This document shows positions 27,911 to 36,048 of a DNA stretch of 64,000 nt, one piece after another; positions within the stretch are counted from its first letter, which is position 1; the number at the start of each line of letters is the position of its first letter. Source of the stretch: Methanobrevibacter millerae (lineage in GTDB: Archaea; Methanobacteriota; Methanobacteria; Methanobacteriales; Methanobacteriaceae). The stretch lies in the NCBI RefSeq assembly GCF_900103415.1, contig NZ_FMXB01000001.1:124001-188000 (forward strand), written 5' to 3'. The notes beneath the pieces are model-generated. The model was not told the origin of the DNA, ran no database searches, and saw only the letters and a list, made by a program, of their open reading frames with translations. Position numbers and translations under genes: made by a program.

Positions 27911-28471
27911 ATGTTAGTTGAATGCTATGATGAGAAAGGCGCAGAGGTTTATGAAATCATCATAAAGCAGATTTTCCAGGATTTGGTTCTGGGTACGGCC
28001 GTTGATGATTTAAAAGCTTTTGTCAATCCTGACGATCCTGTATTTATATTAGCTATTAAAATGAAAAAGACTTCAACCGTCGTTGAATTCAAGGATGTCG
28101 CCACTTTTACTTATGTTAAGGAAAACGACATAACAAGCATCTTCATTGAGGATGAAAATTACCTTCCGAACATCTTGAAAAGGTTATGGAGGATGTTTTC
28201 AAGGGATGAAATCTATCAGCCTAACAGATTCACCATTGAAATTTCAGGAAATCAGATGAATCTGGAAACATTGATTATCGACGACCCTAAATCCAATCTT
28301 CAAAGAAGGATTTACGATGCCATATTCAGGATTTTGCCTGAAGGCTTCAAGATTATCAAGGACATGTCCACTAAGGATATTGTTGCAGTTGTCGCTACCG
28401 ATGAGCTGATTATGGATGCTTGGATTGAAAAAGCTAATGTTTATATAAGTGAATTAGAAAATGGAATGTAG
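27911..28471 (+). CDS. Methanogenesis marker protein 17
   Basis: 186 residues, the last gene of the MMP3-6-5-15-17 operon. Opening MLVECYDEKGAEVYEIIIKQI matches the MMP17 family. No catalytic motif is visible. Family members are associated with the methyl-coenzyme M reductase activation complex. A palindromic promoter of the nifB-like gene starts seven bases after its stop. Confidence 0.87.
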   Translation: MLVECYDEKGAEVYEIIIKQIFQDLVLGTAVDDLKAFVNPDDPVFILAIKMKKTSTVVEFKDVATFTYVKENDITSIFIEDENYLPNILKRLWRMFSRDEIYQPNRFTIEISGNQMNLETLIIDDPKSNLQRRIYDAIFRILPEGFKIIKDMSTKDIVAVVATDELIMDAWIEKANVYISELENGM

Positions 28472-28477
28472 AAAGAT

Positions 28478-28499
28478 TTATATAACACCTGTTATATAA
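28478..28499 (+). promoter_or_regulatory. Perfect 10-bp-arm palindrome over the nifB TATA box
   Basis: TTATATAACA (28478-28487), CC, TGTTATATAA (28490-28499). Each arm contains a TATA-like sequence, so any protein bound here would compete with TBP. It lies 26-47 bases before the start codon of the nifB-like gene. It does not match the GGAA-N6-TTCC type of NrpR site. Confidence 0.6.
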
Positions 28500-28524
28500 T
28501 ATCTATAATCAATTAGGGAGAGTA

Positions 28525-29400
28525 GTGATTGAAATGAATGAACATAAAGGTTCCAGATTTGCACATATAACTAAAGCACATCCCTGCTTTAATGAAAAAA
28601 TGCACGATAAAGTTGGTAGAGCTCATGTTCCAATCGCACCAAAATGCAATATCTTCTGTAACTTCTGTACAAGGGATATTAATAACGAAGAGGACAGGCC
28701 TGGGGTTGCAGGCTGCATCTTGAATCCTGACGATGCAATCGCACATATCGATGAAGTAACCGCAGACGGTCCAATTTCAGTTGTTGGTGTTGCAGGTCCT
28801 GGAGATTCTCTGGCCAATGAAGAAACCTTTGAATTCTTTGAAAAGATGGCTGAAAAACATCCTGACCTGATAAAATGCATGAGTACAAACGGGCTTTTGC
28901 TTCCAAAGTATGCTGACAGGCTTGCAGAGCTTGGAGTTAACTCAGTTACCGTAACGATTAATGCAATCGACCCGGATATTGCAGTTGACATCTATTCATT
29001 CATCAAATATGAAGGAAAGGTATACAAAGGCTATGAGGCTGTTGAAATCTTAATCAAAAATCAGCTGGAAGGTGTTGAAAAGGCGGCAGCCAACGGATTG
29101 GTCGTAAAGGTCAATTCAGTACTGATTCCTGGTTTGAATGACGAACACATCATTGAAATCGCAAAGGAAGTCAAGAAAAGAGGTGCTGCATTAATGAATA
29201 TCTTGCCATTAATACCTCTGGCAAAAATGAAGCATTATTCACGCCCTGACTGTTCAATGATGGAAAGGGTTCGTGAAGAGGTCGAAGAGATAATTCCGGT
29301 ATTCAGAGCATGTACTCAATGCAGGGCGGATGCATACGGAATTCCTGGTAAGAAAAGCGAAGATCATCATTTAGGAATGACTCCACAAAGTCATTACTAA
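28525..29400 (+). CDS. nifB: NifB-like radical SAM protein
   Basis: A 291-residue radical SAM enzyme with CNIFCNFC (CX3CX2C, residues 41-48) and the lead-in SRFAHITKAHPCFNEKMHDKVGR split over residues 10-32, as in NifB, which builds the 8Fe-9S-C precursor of nitrogenase cofactor. A C-terminal CTQCRADAYG motif supports extra clusters. No other nif genes are in the window, and methanogen NifB homologues also occur without nitrogenase. Start may be GTG 28525 or ATG 28534; both have plausible ribosome sites. Confidence 0.82.
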   Translation: MIEMNEHKGSRFAHITKAHPCFNEKMHDKVGRAHVPIAPKCNIFCNFCTRDINNEEDRPGVAGCILNPDDAIAHIDEVTADGPISVVGVAGPGDSLANEETFEFFEKMAEKHPDLIKCMSTNGLLLPKYADRLAELGVNSVTVTINAIDPDIAVDIYSFIKYEGKVYKGYEAVEILIKNQLEGVEKAAANGLVVKVNSVLIPGLNDEHIIEIAKEVKKRGAALMNILPLIPLAKMKHYSRPDCSMMERVREEVEEIIPVFRACTQCRADAYGIPGKKSEDHHLGMTPQSHY

Positions 29401-29450
29401 ATCTTTTTTTTTTAATTTCTTTTTTTACCGAAATTATTTTATTCATTAAC

Positions 29451-30689
29451 TCAATCCAGCTCGTTAAGGACTGTTCCTTTGGTTTCAGGGAATACCCAAA
29501 TCCATATGCCGCAGAGTATTGCAAATATTGATGCGATAGCTATTCCGTAGCTTAAATCGAAATATGTTGCAACGAGAGTAATGATTACTGGAGTTACGAA
29601 TTGCGCTCCACGTGCAAGGTTGAATACAGTTCCAACAGCCGTATTTCTGATTTTTGTCGGGAAAAGTTCTGAGAACAGCGCACCGAATCCTCCGAAGAAT
29701 CCGGTTCCGAATCCTGTGAGGAACATGAATACGAATATCAAATCTGGGACTGCTTCAATCTGATTCCAGCAAAGGGTTATCATGGATATGCTTATTCCCA
29801 TAATGAAGCTGTATATCGTAAATGCAGGACGTCTTCCAAGCTTTTCGGCTACAAAACCGAATGAGGTATATCCAAGGAAATCTCCGCTTTGGATTAGAAT
29901 GATTCCGAGAGTGGTTCCAACGGCAGCTAGACCCCTTTCCTTTGTAAGGTAGGTCGGAAGCCAGGAATAAGTATACCAGTATGCTGACATACCGAAAAGA
30001 CACAAAATTAATGAGATTAAAAATATTTTCCTGTGTTCTTTGGTTATTAATTGCTTGAACTCCTGGAAAATATTTTTATTGACGTATTCGTCTCTGTTTT
30101 GAATCCAGACATCGGATTCCTTGAGATGTCTTCTGATGAATATGACTGTAATTGCAGGAATGATTGAAATTAAAAATGTAAGTCTCCAGCCGATAATAGG
30201 GCTTATTAATCCTCCGACTATTGAAGCCAGAATCACTCCAACAGGCGCTCCGGACTGCATGAAAGCTCCGTATCGGGCTCTCAGCTTATCCGGGAATGTC
30301 TCGTTAATGTAGGTCTGTCCTGTAGCCCATTCTCCACCGACACCCAACCCTGTGATGAATCTGAATATTATCAGGGAATAGAATGACCATGAAAATGCGG
30401 ATAGTAATGTACCTATAGAATAGACTATGATTGTCCATTGAAGCACTGTCTTACGACCGTATTTGTCTCCAAGCGCTCCGAAAACAATTCCTCCTAAACC
30501 TGTGGCAAAAAGTGATACTCCCAAACATAAGGAAAGCATTTCCGCTGTAAAATTCAAACTGCTTTGAAGCTGTGATACAAGAAAGGTAAATAACATCAAA
30601 TCGTAGAAATCAAAGACCCATCCTGCCCAGCTTAATGCGAAAATCTTGTAATGATCTTTTGTAAGCTTTTCATGTTCATTCATCAACAT
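29451..30689 (-). CDS. MFS transporter, metabolite:H+ symporter type
   Basis: 412 residues with about twelve hydrophobic segments and the MFS loop motif GDKYGRKT after the second segment; RFITGLGVGGEWATGQ and a second-half copy (EKLGRRPAF) are typical of the metabolite/sugar-proton symporter group. It opens MNEHEKLTKDHYKIFALSWAGWVFDFYD, with the Asp pair seen in aromatic-acid and sialate transporters (stretch split for length: WVFDFYD). An AGGATG ribosome site supports ATG 30689. Substrate unknown. Converges with nifB over a T-rich gap. Confidence 0.85.
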   Translation of the reverse strand: MLMNEHEKLTKDHYKIFALSWAGWVFDFYDLMLFTFLVSQLQSSLNFTAEMLSLCLGVSLFATGLGGIVFGALGDKYGRKTVLQWTIIVYSIGTLLSAFSWSFYSLIIFRFITGLGVGGEWATGQTYINETFPDKLRARYGAFMQSGAPVGVILASIVGGLISPIIGWRLTFLISIIPAITVIFIRRHLKESDVWIQNRDEYVNKNIFQEFKQLITKEHRKIFLISLILCLFGMSAYWYTYSWLPTYLTKERGLAAVGTTLGIILIQSGDFLGYTSFGFVAEKLGRRPAFTIYSFIMGISISMITLCWNQIEAVPDLIFVFMFLTGFGTGFFGGFGALFSELFPTKIRNTAVGTVFNLARGAQFVTPVIITLVATYFDLSYGIAIASIFAILCGIWIWVFPETKGTVLNELD

Positions 30690-30770
30690 GGTTATACATC
30701 CTATCTGATTTTTTAGAAATAATTACTAATATTAATTTTTAAAATATTAGAATATAAATTTTTTTCAAAT

Positions 30771-31403
30771 TTAAAGCAATTCTTTGGCCGAATATTCAAA
30801 ACAATCGCTAACATCATAGTGTGAACATACCGCCAGCTTATAGTCTTTCATGTCAAACAAGTTGAATTTAAGGTTGTTTTTATCGTCTTTAAGTTTTATT
30901 TCATCATCGATTTCTATTTCAAAGCGGTCCAAGTCCAGATTAAATCCAAGTCCAGTGTATTTCATGTAGCTTTCCTTTAAAACCCAATAGCTGAAGAATT
31001 CGTCTGCCGGATTTTTAGAATTTTTTATGCTTTCATATTCTCTGTTGAAGAAGTAATTTTTAGCTATGTTTAAATCAATTGTAGGGTCAATATTTTCAAT
31101 ATCAATGCCAACTTCCCTATCGGAAATTGTGCATGCAACCATTTTGCTTGAATGACTTATATTAAAATAAATATTTTCATAGTTGGATATGTATGCCTTA
31201 CCGTATTTTCCTATTTTGAAGTGAGGTTTGGTGATATCCATATCATCCAGAAGTTTCATTAAAAGTAAGTATGCGCCGCAGCTGAGTTTCTTGTCCTTTT
31301 CAAATCTGTAAAAATCGATTTTTTCTTGTCTTTCCGGTGAAACTCGGGCGTAACCCTTGCTTAAATCCAGATTCTCCACATTGCAGTAAGCTAATTTAAT
31401 CAT
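30771..31403 (-). CDS. 4'-phosphopantetheinyl transferase, Sfp type
   Basis: Adds phosphopantetheine to carrier-protein serines. 210 residues with NISHSS, VGIDIE (about 97-102) and FFSYWVLKESYMKYTG, the three family motifs. Archaea rarely need such enzymes except to arm non-ribosomal peptide synthetases. Its 5' end overlaps the RsbW-RsbU fusion gene by eight bases, and an NRPS fragment lies 2.3 kb away, so it probably served that NRPS. It looks intact. Confidence 0.87.
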   Translation of the reverse strand: MIKLAYCNVENLDLSKGYARVSPERQEKIDFYRFEKDKKLSCGAYLLLMKLLDDMDITKPHFKIGKYGKAYISNYENIYFNISHSSKMVACTISDREVGIDIENIDPTIDLNIAKNYFFNREYESIKNSKNPADEFFSYWVLKESYMKYTGLGFNLDLDRFEIEIDDEIKLKDDKNNLKFNLFDMKDYKLAVCSHYDVSDCFEYSAKELL

Positions 31404-33030
31404 TTTTGATCTTTAAATATAATAATGTCATGTCGTCAAACTGGTCATTGCCTTCGGTAAAAGTGTTGATGTCATTCAATAACGGCACGATTGGGTCTTC
31501 ATCGCTTTTGAATTCATTGAAGAACTTCAAAAGTCTCTCTTCGCCGTACATTTCATTGTTCTTATTGTTTGCATCGGTTATTCCGTCAGTGTATGCGACA
31601 ATTCCATTTGTTAACGTTATCTCTTCGTTTTCGTATTCGAAATCTTCCATAATTCCTAAAACAATTCCTGTATCCATATTCAAATATTTGAATTCACCGT
31701 TTTCATTGATTAACGGGGGGTTGTGTCCTGCATTGGAAAATGTTAATTTGCTCGTTGTCCTGTTATAGATTCCAAGCCATAATGTAATGAACATCGTTTC
31801 GGGATTATTTTCATTCAGCTGATTGTTTAATGAGTATAGGACTTCTGAAGGATTGTGATTGTCTTTAAGCATCTGTTTAATCATGACCTGAGTAATCATT
31901 GCAACGATTGCTGCCGGAATACCCTTGCCTGAAGCGTCACCGATTACAATGGCCAGATTATCATCGTCCAATGGATAATAGTCAAAGAAATCTCCTCCTA
32001 CCTCTTTTGCTGGACGGGAATATCCGTCAACAGTAAAATCCTCGGTTATAATCGCTTCGGTTGGAAGGGCGGCCGCCTGAATTTTGGTTGCGATATCGAT
32101 TTCCGCATTCAAACGCTCCTTTTCACCTTCAATTTCCTGGATGTTTTCAATATAATTGTTGTTGTAGTTTATCAAATCAGTGTATGACTGGGCGAGCGTT
32201 CCGATTTCATTATTCTCATTAATATATTTTGAATAGATGTCGAGCAGTCCTTCCGTTTCGATTTTCTGGTTTTCATGCACGAATTCTCCAATCTGTGAAA
32301 ATGATTTTATAGGGTTGATTAGCGTATTTTCAACATATTTCACAACAATCATTCCGGGTATGAAAAACAAAAGGATTATGATGTCAGTAATCATTAAAAA
32401 TGGCATAAGTTCTGAAATGGTAACTAATTCCTCAAAATCTATGAATGAACTTTTTGCTACGAAGATTGAGAATAATAATCCGGATATTGCGATAATTAAT
32501 GTTGCAAAAAGGAATATGTTCATGATTTTTTCAGATATCGGACTGATTTGAATTGAAGCTACTTCGGATTCGATAGGCTTTGTCAGATAAGCATATAATA
32601 TGATTATGACAAGTGCCAGTTCCGCTATTGCTATCGCAATGTTCATTTGCATGTGGGACTGGATAAAAAGAACTGCCGTGAGAATTATTAAGATGGAAAA
32701 TAATATTTTATATAATCGTTTGTTTGCTTTTCTTTTGGATTTTTGAGGAGTATGGATAAAATTAATCTTTTTGGAAACCCAAATACCTATTATTCCTATG
32801 ATGAATGATATGAATCTAATTCCATTGTCTATGAATTCCAGTATTAGCTTTGAGTCGATGTATTCTGCATTAACGGTAATGAATTCTGATTTTGAATAGC
32901 ATACAATGTTAACGAATATCTCTTCCACGATTAAATTGACCTGAAGGTTTTCTTCGGGAAGCTCATTTAAGACAAGTTCGTTTAAAGCATATAGCTCGTT
33001 CAAATCAGGTTTTAATGTTATTGAGTTCAT
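31396..33030 (-). CDS. RsbW fragment fused to RsbU-like membrane serine phosphatase
   Basis: 544 residues. Residues 1-73 are the first half of an RsbW-type histidine-kinase-like ATPase, with N-box VEEIFVNIV and G1 box FIDNGIRF, but the chain then jumps straight into hydrophobic sequence and the G2 lid is missing. Five predicted membrane segments follow (~74-230), then a HAMP-like linker (~232-290) and a PP2C/SpoIIE phosphatase domain (~325-540) with VGGDFFDYY, IGDASGKGIPAA and DDMTLLYL. The phosphatase would reactivate an STAS partner (33341 gene, overlapping by four bases). The N-terminal join looks like an in-frame deletion. Confidence 0.8.
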   Translation of the reverse strand: MNSITLKPDLNELYALNELVLNELPEENLQVNLIVEEIFVNIVCYSKSEFITVNAEYIDSKLILEFIDNGIRFISFIIGIIGIWVSKKINFIHTPQKSKRKANKRLYKILFSILIILTAVLFIQSHMQMNIAIAIAELALVIIILYAYLTKPIESEVASIQISPISEKIMNIFLFATLIIAISGLLFSIFVAKSSFIDFEELVTISELMPFLMITDIIILLFFIPGMIVVKYVENTLINPIKSFSQIGEFVHENQKIETEGLLDIYSKYINENNEIGTLAQSYTDLINYNNNYIENIQEIEGEKERLNAEIDIATKIQAAALPTEAIITEDFTVDGYSRPAKEVGGDFFDYYPLDDDNLAIVIGDASGKGIPAAIVAMITQVMIKQMLKDNHNPSEVLYSLNNQLNENNPETMFITLWLGIYNRTTSKLTFSNAGHNPPLINENGEFKYLNMDTGIVLGIMEDFEYENEEITLTNGIVAYTDGITDANNKNNEMYGEERLLKFFNEFKSDEDPIVPLLNDINTFTEGNDQFDDMTLLYLKIKND

Positions 33031-33341
33031 TCTATCTTTAAAATTTTATCAAAACCTGACATTCTGAATATTTCATTAATCGTATCGTTGATGTTTTTAA
33101 TGACAAAAGGAATGTTGTCCGCTTTCAGTTTCTTTTGGGTTGCAATCAGCACCCTAAGTCCTGCACTTGAAATGTATTCCAAATCGGTAAAATCCAAAAT
33201 CAATGAGTCAAAATTGCCGATTTCGTCATTAATTTCTTTTTCCAACTCCTTTGAAGTGATTGTATCAATGCGACCTTCAACAGTTAATGTCAACTCTTTT
33301 TCATTATAATTTTTTGAAATGTTCATGATATCTCTTTTCAT
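33027..33341 (-). CDS. STAS-domain anti-sigma-antagonist-like protein (RsbV type)
   Basis: 104 residues, a single STAS domain with the phosphorylatable serine region LEYISSAGLRVL. In bacteria RsbV is phosphorylated by RsbW and dephosphorylated by RsbU. Archaea have no sigma factor, so the output here must differ. Start may be ATG 33341 or the in-frame ATG 33326; neither has a clear ribosome site. It is coupled to the downstream phosphatase gene by a four-base overlap. Confidence 0.85.
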   Translation of the reverse strand: MKRDIMNISKNYNEKELTLTVEGRIDTITSKELEKEINDEIGNFDSLILDFTDLEYISSAGLRVLIATQKKLKADNIPFVIKNINDTINEIFRMSGFDKILKIE

Positions 33342-33712
33342 TAATTATTGATAATATATTATTTTTCATTAACTTTTAATATTTTCTAATATTTTTTTTT
33401 AATCTAATTGTAAATTTGGCAATAATGATTAATCCATGATTTATGAAATTGCAGTTGTGATTTTAATTATCATTAATTATACTCATTAAAAGTCAAAATA
33501 AGTTAATTTAACGGTTTTAATGTTGTATGTGAGTACTTGCACTCAAAAAACTATATATTTAATATTCTTGATATATAATTAATAAATAATGCAAAATTAA
33601 TTAGATATTTTAAACAATATTCAAATATTATCTGAATTAATTTATGGAGCATTTAGTTTATAAACAGGTTTTATATACCAAAATAGGCAATCAGGGAATA
33701 GTGGTGAATAAA
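33342..33712. other. Intergenic between STAS gene and NRPS remnant
   Basis: A/T-rich divergent promoter region. TGAGT (33530-33534) and ACTCA (33541-33545) form an inverted repeat right before a TATA box CTATATATTTAA (33551-33562). A second TATA, TTTATATACC, is near 33670, closer to the NRPS start at 33713. No further gene seen. Confidence 0.4.
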
Positions 33713-33994
33713 ATGAATTTATTTAACTTGTCTTCAGCTCAGAAAATGTTGTTGTTTTCGGAAATAAACGATCCTTTAAACGATTCTTTTTATCTTAATT
33801 TCAGGAAGGATTATGCTTTAGAGGATTTTGAATATGTTAAATCAGCTATTGAAACTATTAGTAAAAGCTATCTGACTTTACAAATCATGCATGATGAAAA
33901 CGGTGATTTTAAGCAGTATTATGCGGATGTCAATGACTTTAATGTTGAAACGTTTGATGTAAGCGATGAGAATGTCAATGATTTAGGGTTCTGA
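33713..33994 (+). pseudogene. NRPS condensation-domain remnant, cut by an IS element
   Basis: The first ~89 codons before the junction read as the N-terminus of an NRPS condensation domain: FNLSSAQKMLLFSE matches the usual opening, followed by LNFRKDYALEDFEYV and LTLQIMHDENGDF. A GGTGA ribosome site (33703-33707) fixes ATG 33713; an upstream in-frame ATG at 33644 has none. The last three residues and stop come from the left terminal repeat of the IS (33982 onward). A full NRPS runs to thousands of residues, so this is dead, though its promoter and start are preserved. Confidence 0.78.
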
Positions 33995-35241
33995 ATTTTT
34001 TAGTTCTCAGATAATTGTTGTATGGCCGTTTTTGAGTAGAATCCTTGCGATATGATTAGGGCTCCTAAAAATACATTTAAATATACTGTTTTTTCAACGG
34101 ATTTTGGTGTGTATTTGTGTATTTCTCTCATGTTGAGTCCTTGTTTGAGTAATTTGAAAAAGTCTTCTATTTTTTCCCTTATTGGTTTGAATTTTTCCCA
34201 ATTATCTAATTTTTTTAATAATTCATATTTTAAGTTGTCGTAGAATCTTTTTTCGGTTAAAATTTTCTTGGTTTTCTTAAAAGCTTGTAATGGGTAGGAT
34301 AACTGGTCATTGAGTTTGTTTTTTTTTTGAAATTGTCTCTTGGGAAAATGAAAGGAACGATTTTGTATTTGCTAATTCCTAATTGGTAGTTTTCATAGCT
34401 GTAATAACCTTTATCATAAATTAATATGTCTCCTTTTTGAATTATACGTCTTTTTTGTAGAGTTTCCATAATGGGGTCAAAAAGTTTTGCATCGTTTGGG
34501 GCTCCAGAATGGATTAAAATACAAACAGGATTCATACTATCGAAATCAATGACTACAGTTGCTTTAAATCCGATATAAAATCCTTTGGAGGATGAGTAGC
34601 TCCATTTCAAATTCAATGTTTGAAGATGTTCTTTTGTCTTTTTATTTCTGTGAAAATTAAAATCTAAGTCCACTGGTGTTGCATCAACAAGAAAAATCTT
34701 TTTTCCTCTTCTTTTTACACGATTTCTTGAATTTAAAATACGATTTAAGGCTTTCATTAGATTATCTGAGTCCTGAAGTGATAAAGTTTTGTAAACTTGA
34801 TCAGGACTCAAAACTTCAGAAATATTAAAGTATTTACGAAGCTTTTCTTCAGATTTAAGCTCATTTAAAATGAAAGGAATGTCTAAACCAAAAAACATAC
34901 TAATAAATATAATTTTAAAAGTAAATACTTGTTTATCCAAGTTTTTAAAGCCAAATGAAGCTAAAATTTTGGAAGTTTCTCTGGAATCCATAATTTTAAA
35001 TATTTCTTTCAACAAAGCATAATTTGGTCTTTAATATCTAAATTTAATCTGTGTTTCATGTAAATCGCCAAATAAATATATGTAATGCATTGTATTTAAA
35101 TTTAACGATATTAAGACTCTTTTTATTAAAATTAATGCTAATGAAATTGTATTTTTACAAACCATCGAAAATGAATATAAAAAATAAGAAAAATAGAACA
35201 AATTAGGTCGAATTTTAATCGAAAAAATTCAGGCCCCTAAA
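33982..35241 (-). mobile_element. IS4-family insertion sequence, 1,260 bp
   Basis: Terminal inverted repeats are visible: TTTAGGGTTCTGAATTTTTT (33982-34001) and, on the other strand, TTTAGGGGCCTGAATTTTTT (35222-35241), 18 of 20 identical. One transposase gene fills most of the element on the minus strand and its final stop lies inside the left repeat. There is no target duplication: the left flank is an NRPS fragment and the right flank a different gene fragment, so DNA was probably lost or moved by recombination between IS copies. Confidence 0.85.
34000..35015 (-). pseudogene. IS4-type transposase, frameshifted at a run of ten A
   Basis: The first frame (35015 to 34257, 252 residues) carries the DDE motifs DATPVDLDF and a later YDKGYYSYENYQLG. 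It shifts frame at the A10 run (T10 at 34319-34328 on the plus strand). In the -1 frame the protein continues to a stop at 34000-34002, about 338 residues in total, and only this part holds RxxxExxxxxxK (REKIEDFFKLLK), the IS4 YREK region with the catalytic Glu. Either the gene is broken by loss of one A or it uses slippage at the A-run, as some IS do. Start TTG 35015 has no ribosome site; ATG 34991 is possible. Confidence 0.75.
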
Positions 35242-35407
35242 CATATTGATATCAGTCAAGGATATGGGAATCGATTTCAATCCTGTAGCTAAAAATGAAG
35301 AATTGGAATTTGACAACATCTCCGTATTGAACAGTATTGCCGATAAAATAGACTACTCAAGAGTATTGGGTTTAAACAGTACAGTAATTACCATTAAAAA
35401 TAAATAG
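35240..35407 (+). pseudogene. 3' fragment of an RsbW-like ATPase gene
   Basis: The frame right of the IS reads ILISVKDMGIDFNPV and then ISVLNSIADKIDYSRVLGLN to a TAG at 35405-35407. The first block is an RsbW-type G1 box with the DxGxxF pattern and the rest fits the C-terminal strand-helix part. Because it has its own G1 box it is not simply the missing half of the 31396-33030 product but part of a second paralogue. No start codon with a ribosome site is left. Confidence 0.62.
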
Positions 35408-35466
35408 AATGATTAAAACTAAACTTTTAAATATATTTTCAAATATAAATTTTAAATGTGATAAAT

Positions 35467-36042
35467 ATGGCAAAAAATATTAAAAAAGCAATTGTACAAC
35501 CTTTGCCGGTCTTTATGGTCGGTACTTACTGTGAAGACGGAACTCCGGATGTTATGAACGCTGCATGGGCAGGCCAGTGCGGTCCTGAAAACGTTGCAAT
35601 TACCTTTGCCCTGAACCGTCAGACTCTCAAAAACATTGAAAATAATAAGGAATTCACTGTAGCTTACGCAACCAAAGACACTTTGGAAATTGCAGATTAC
35701 TTCGGTCTTGTTTCAGCTTCAAAAACTCCTGACAAGGTTGAAAGAACTGGCGTAACAGTTAAAAAAGCGGAAAATGTAAACGCTCCAATCGTTGAAGAGT
35801 TTCCAATCACTCTGGAATGCGAACTTATGGACATGCATCAGGTGGTTCCGGACAGGTGTCTTGTTGTCGGAAAGGTAATTAACGCTGTCGTTGATGACGA
35901 ATTCGTCGATGAGGAAGGCAACGTTGACACTGAAGCTATTGAATTCATATCCTATGACGGAAACACTAAAAACTACAGGGTTTTAGGTGATGTTGCAGGA
36001 AAGGCATTCAATGCAGAATTATTGAAAAGCGGGAGGTTTTAA
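35467..36042 (+). CDS. Flavin reductase-like (flavoredoxin) protein
   Basis: About 191 residues with the split-barrel FMN-binding fold: VFMVGTYCEDGTPDVMNAAW is the usual opening of the family, followed by TFALNRQTLKNIENNKEF. Likely an FMN-binding electron carrier or oxygen-protection component in the cytosol. GTGAT at 35458-35462 acts as ribosome site for ATG 35467 rather than as a GTG start. It is the first intact gene after the rearranged locus. Confidence 0.85.
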   Translation: MAKNIKKAIVQPLPVFMVGTYCEDGTPDVMNAAWAGQCGPENVAITFALNRQTLKNIENNKEFTVAYATKDTLEIADYFGLVSASKTPDKVERTGVTVKKAENVNAPIVEEFPITLECELMDMHQVVPDRCLVVGKVINAVVDDEFVDEEGNVDTEAIEFISYDGNTKNYRVLGDVAGKAFNAELLKSGRF

Positions 36043-36048
36043 ACTTCC

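Noticed and set aside
28525-29400. Evidence that the organism fixes nitrogen
   Set aside because: Only a NifB-like gene is present; no nifH, D or K in the window, and NifB homologues occur without nitrogenase.
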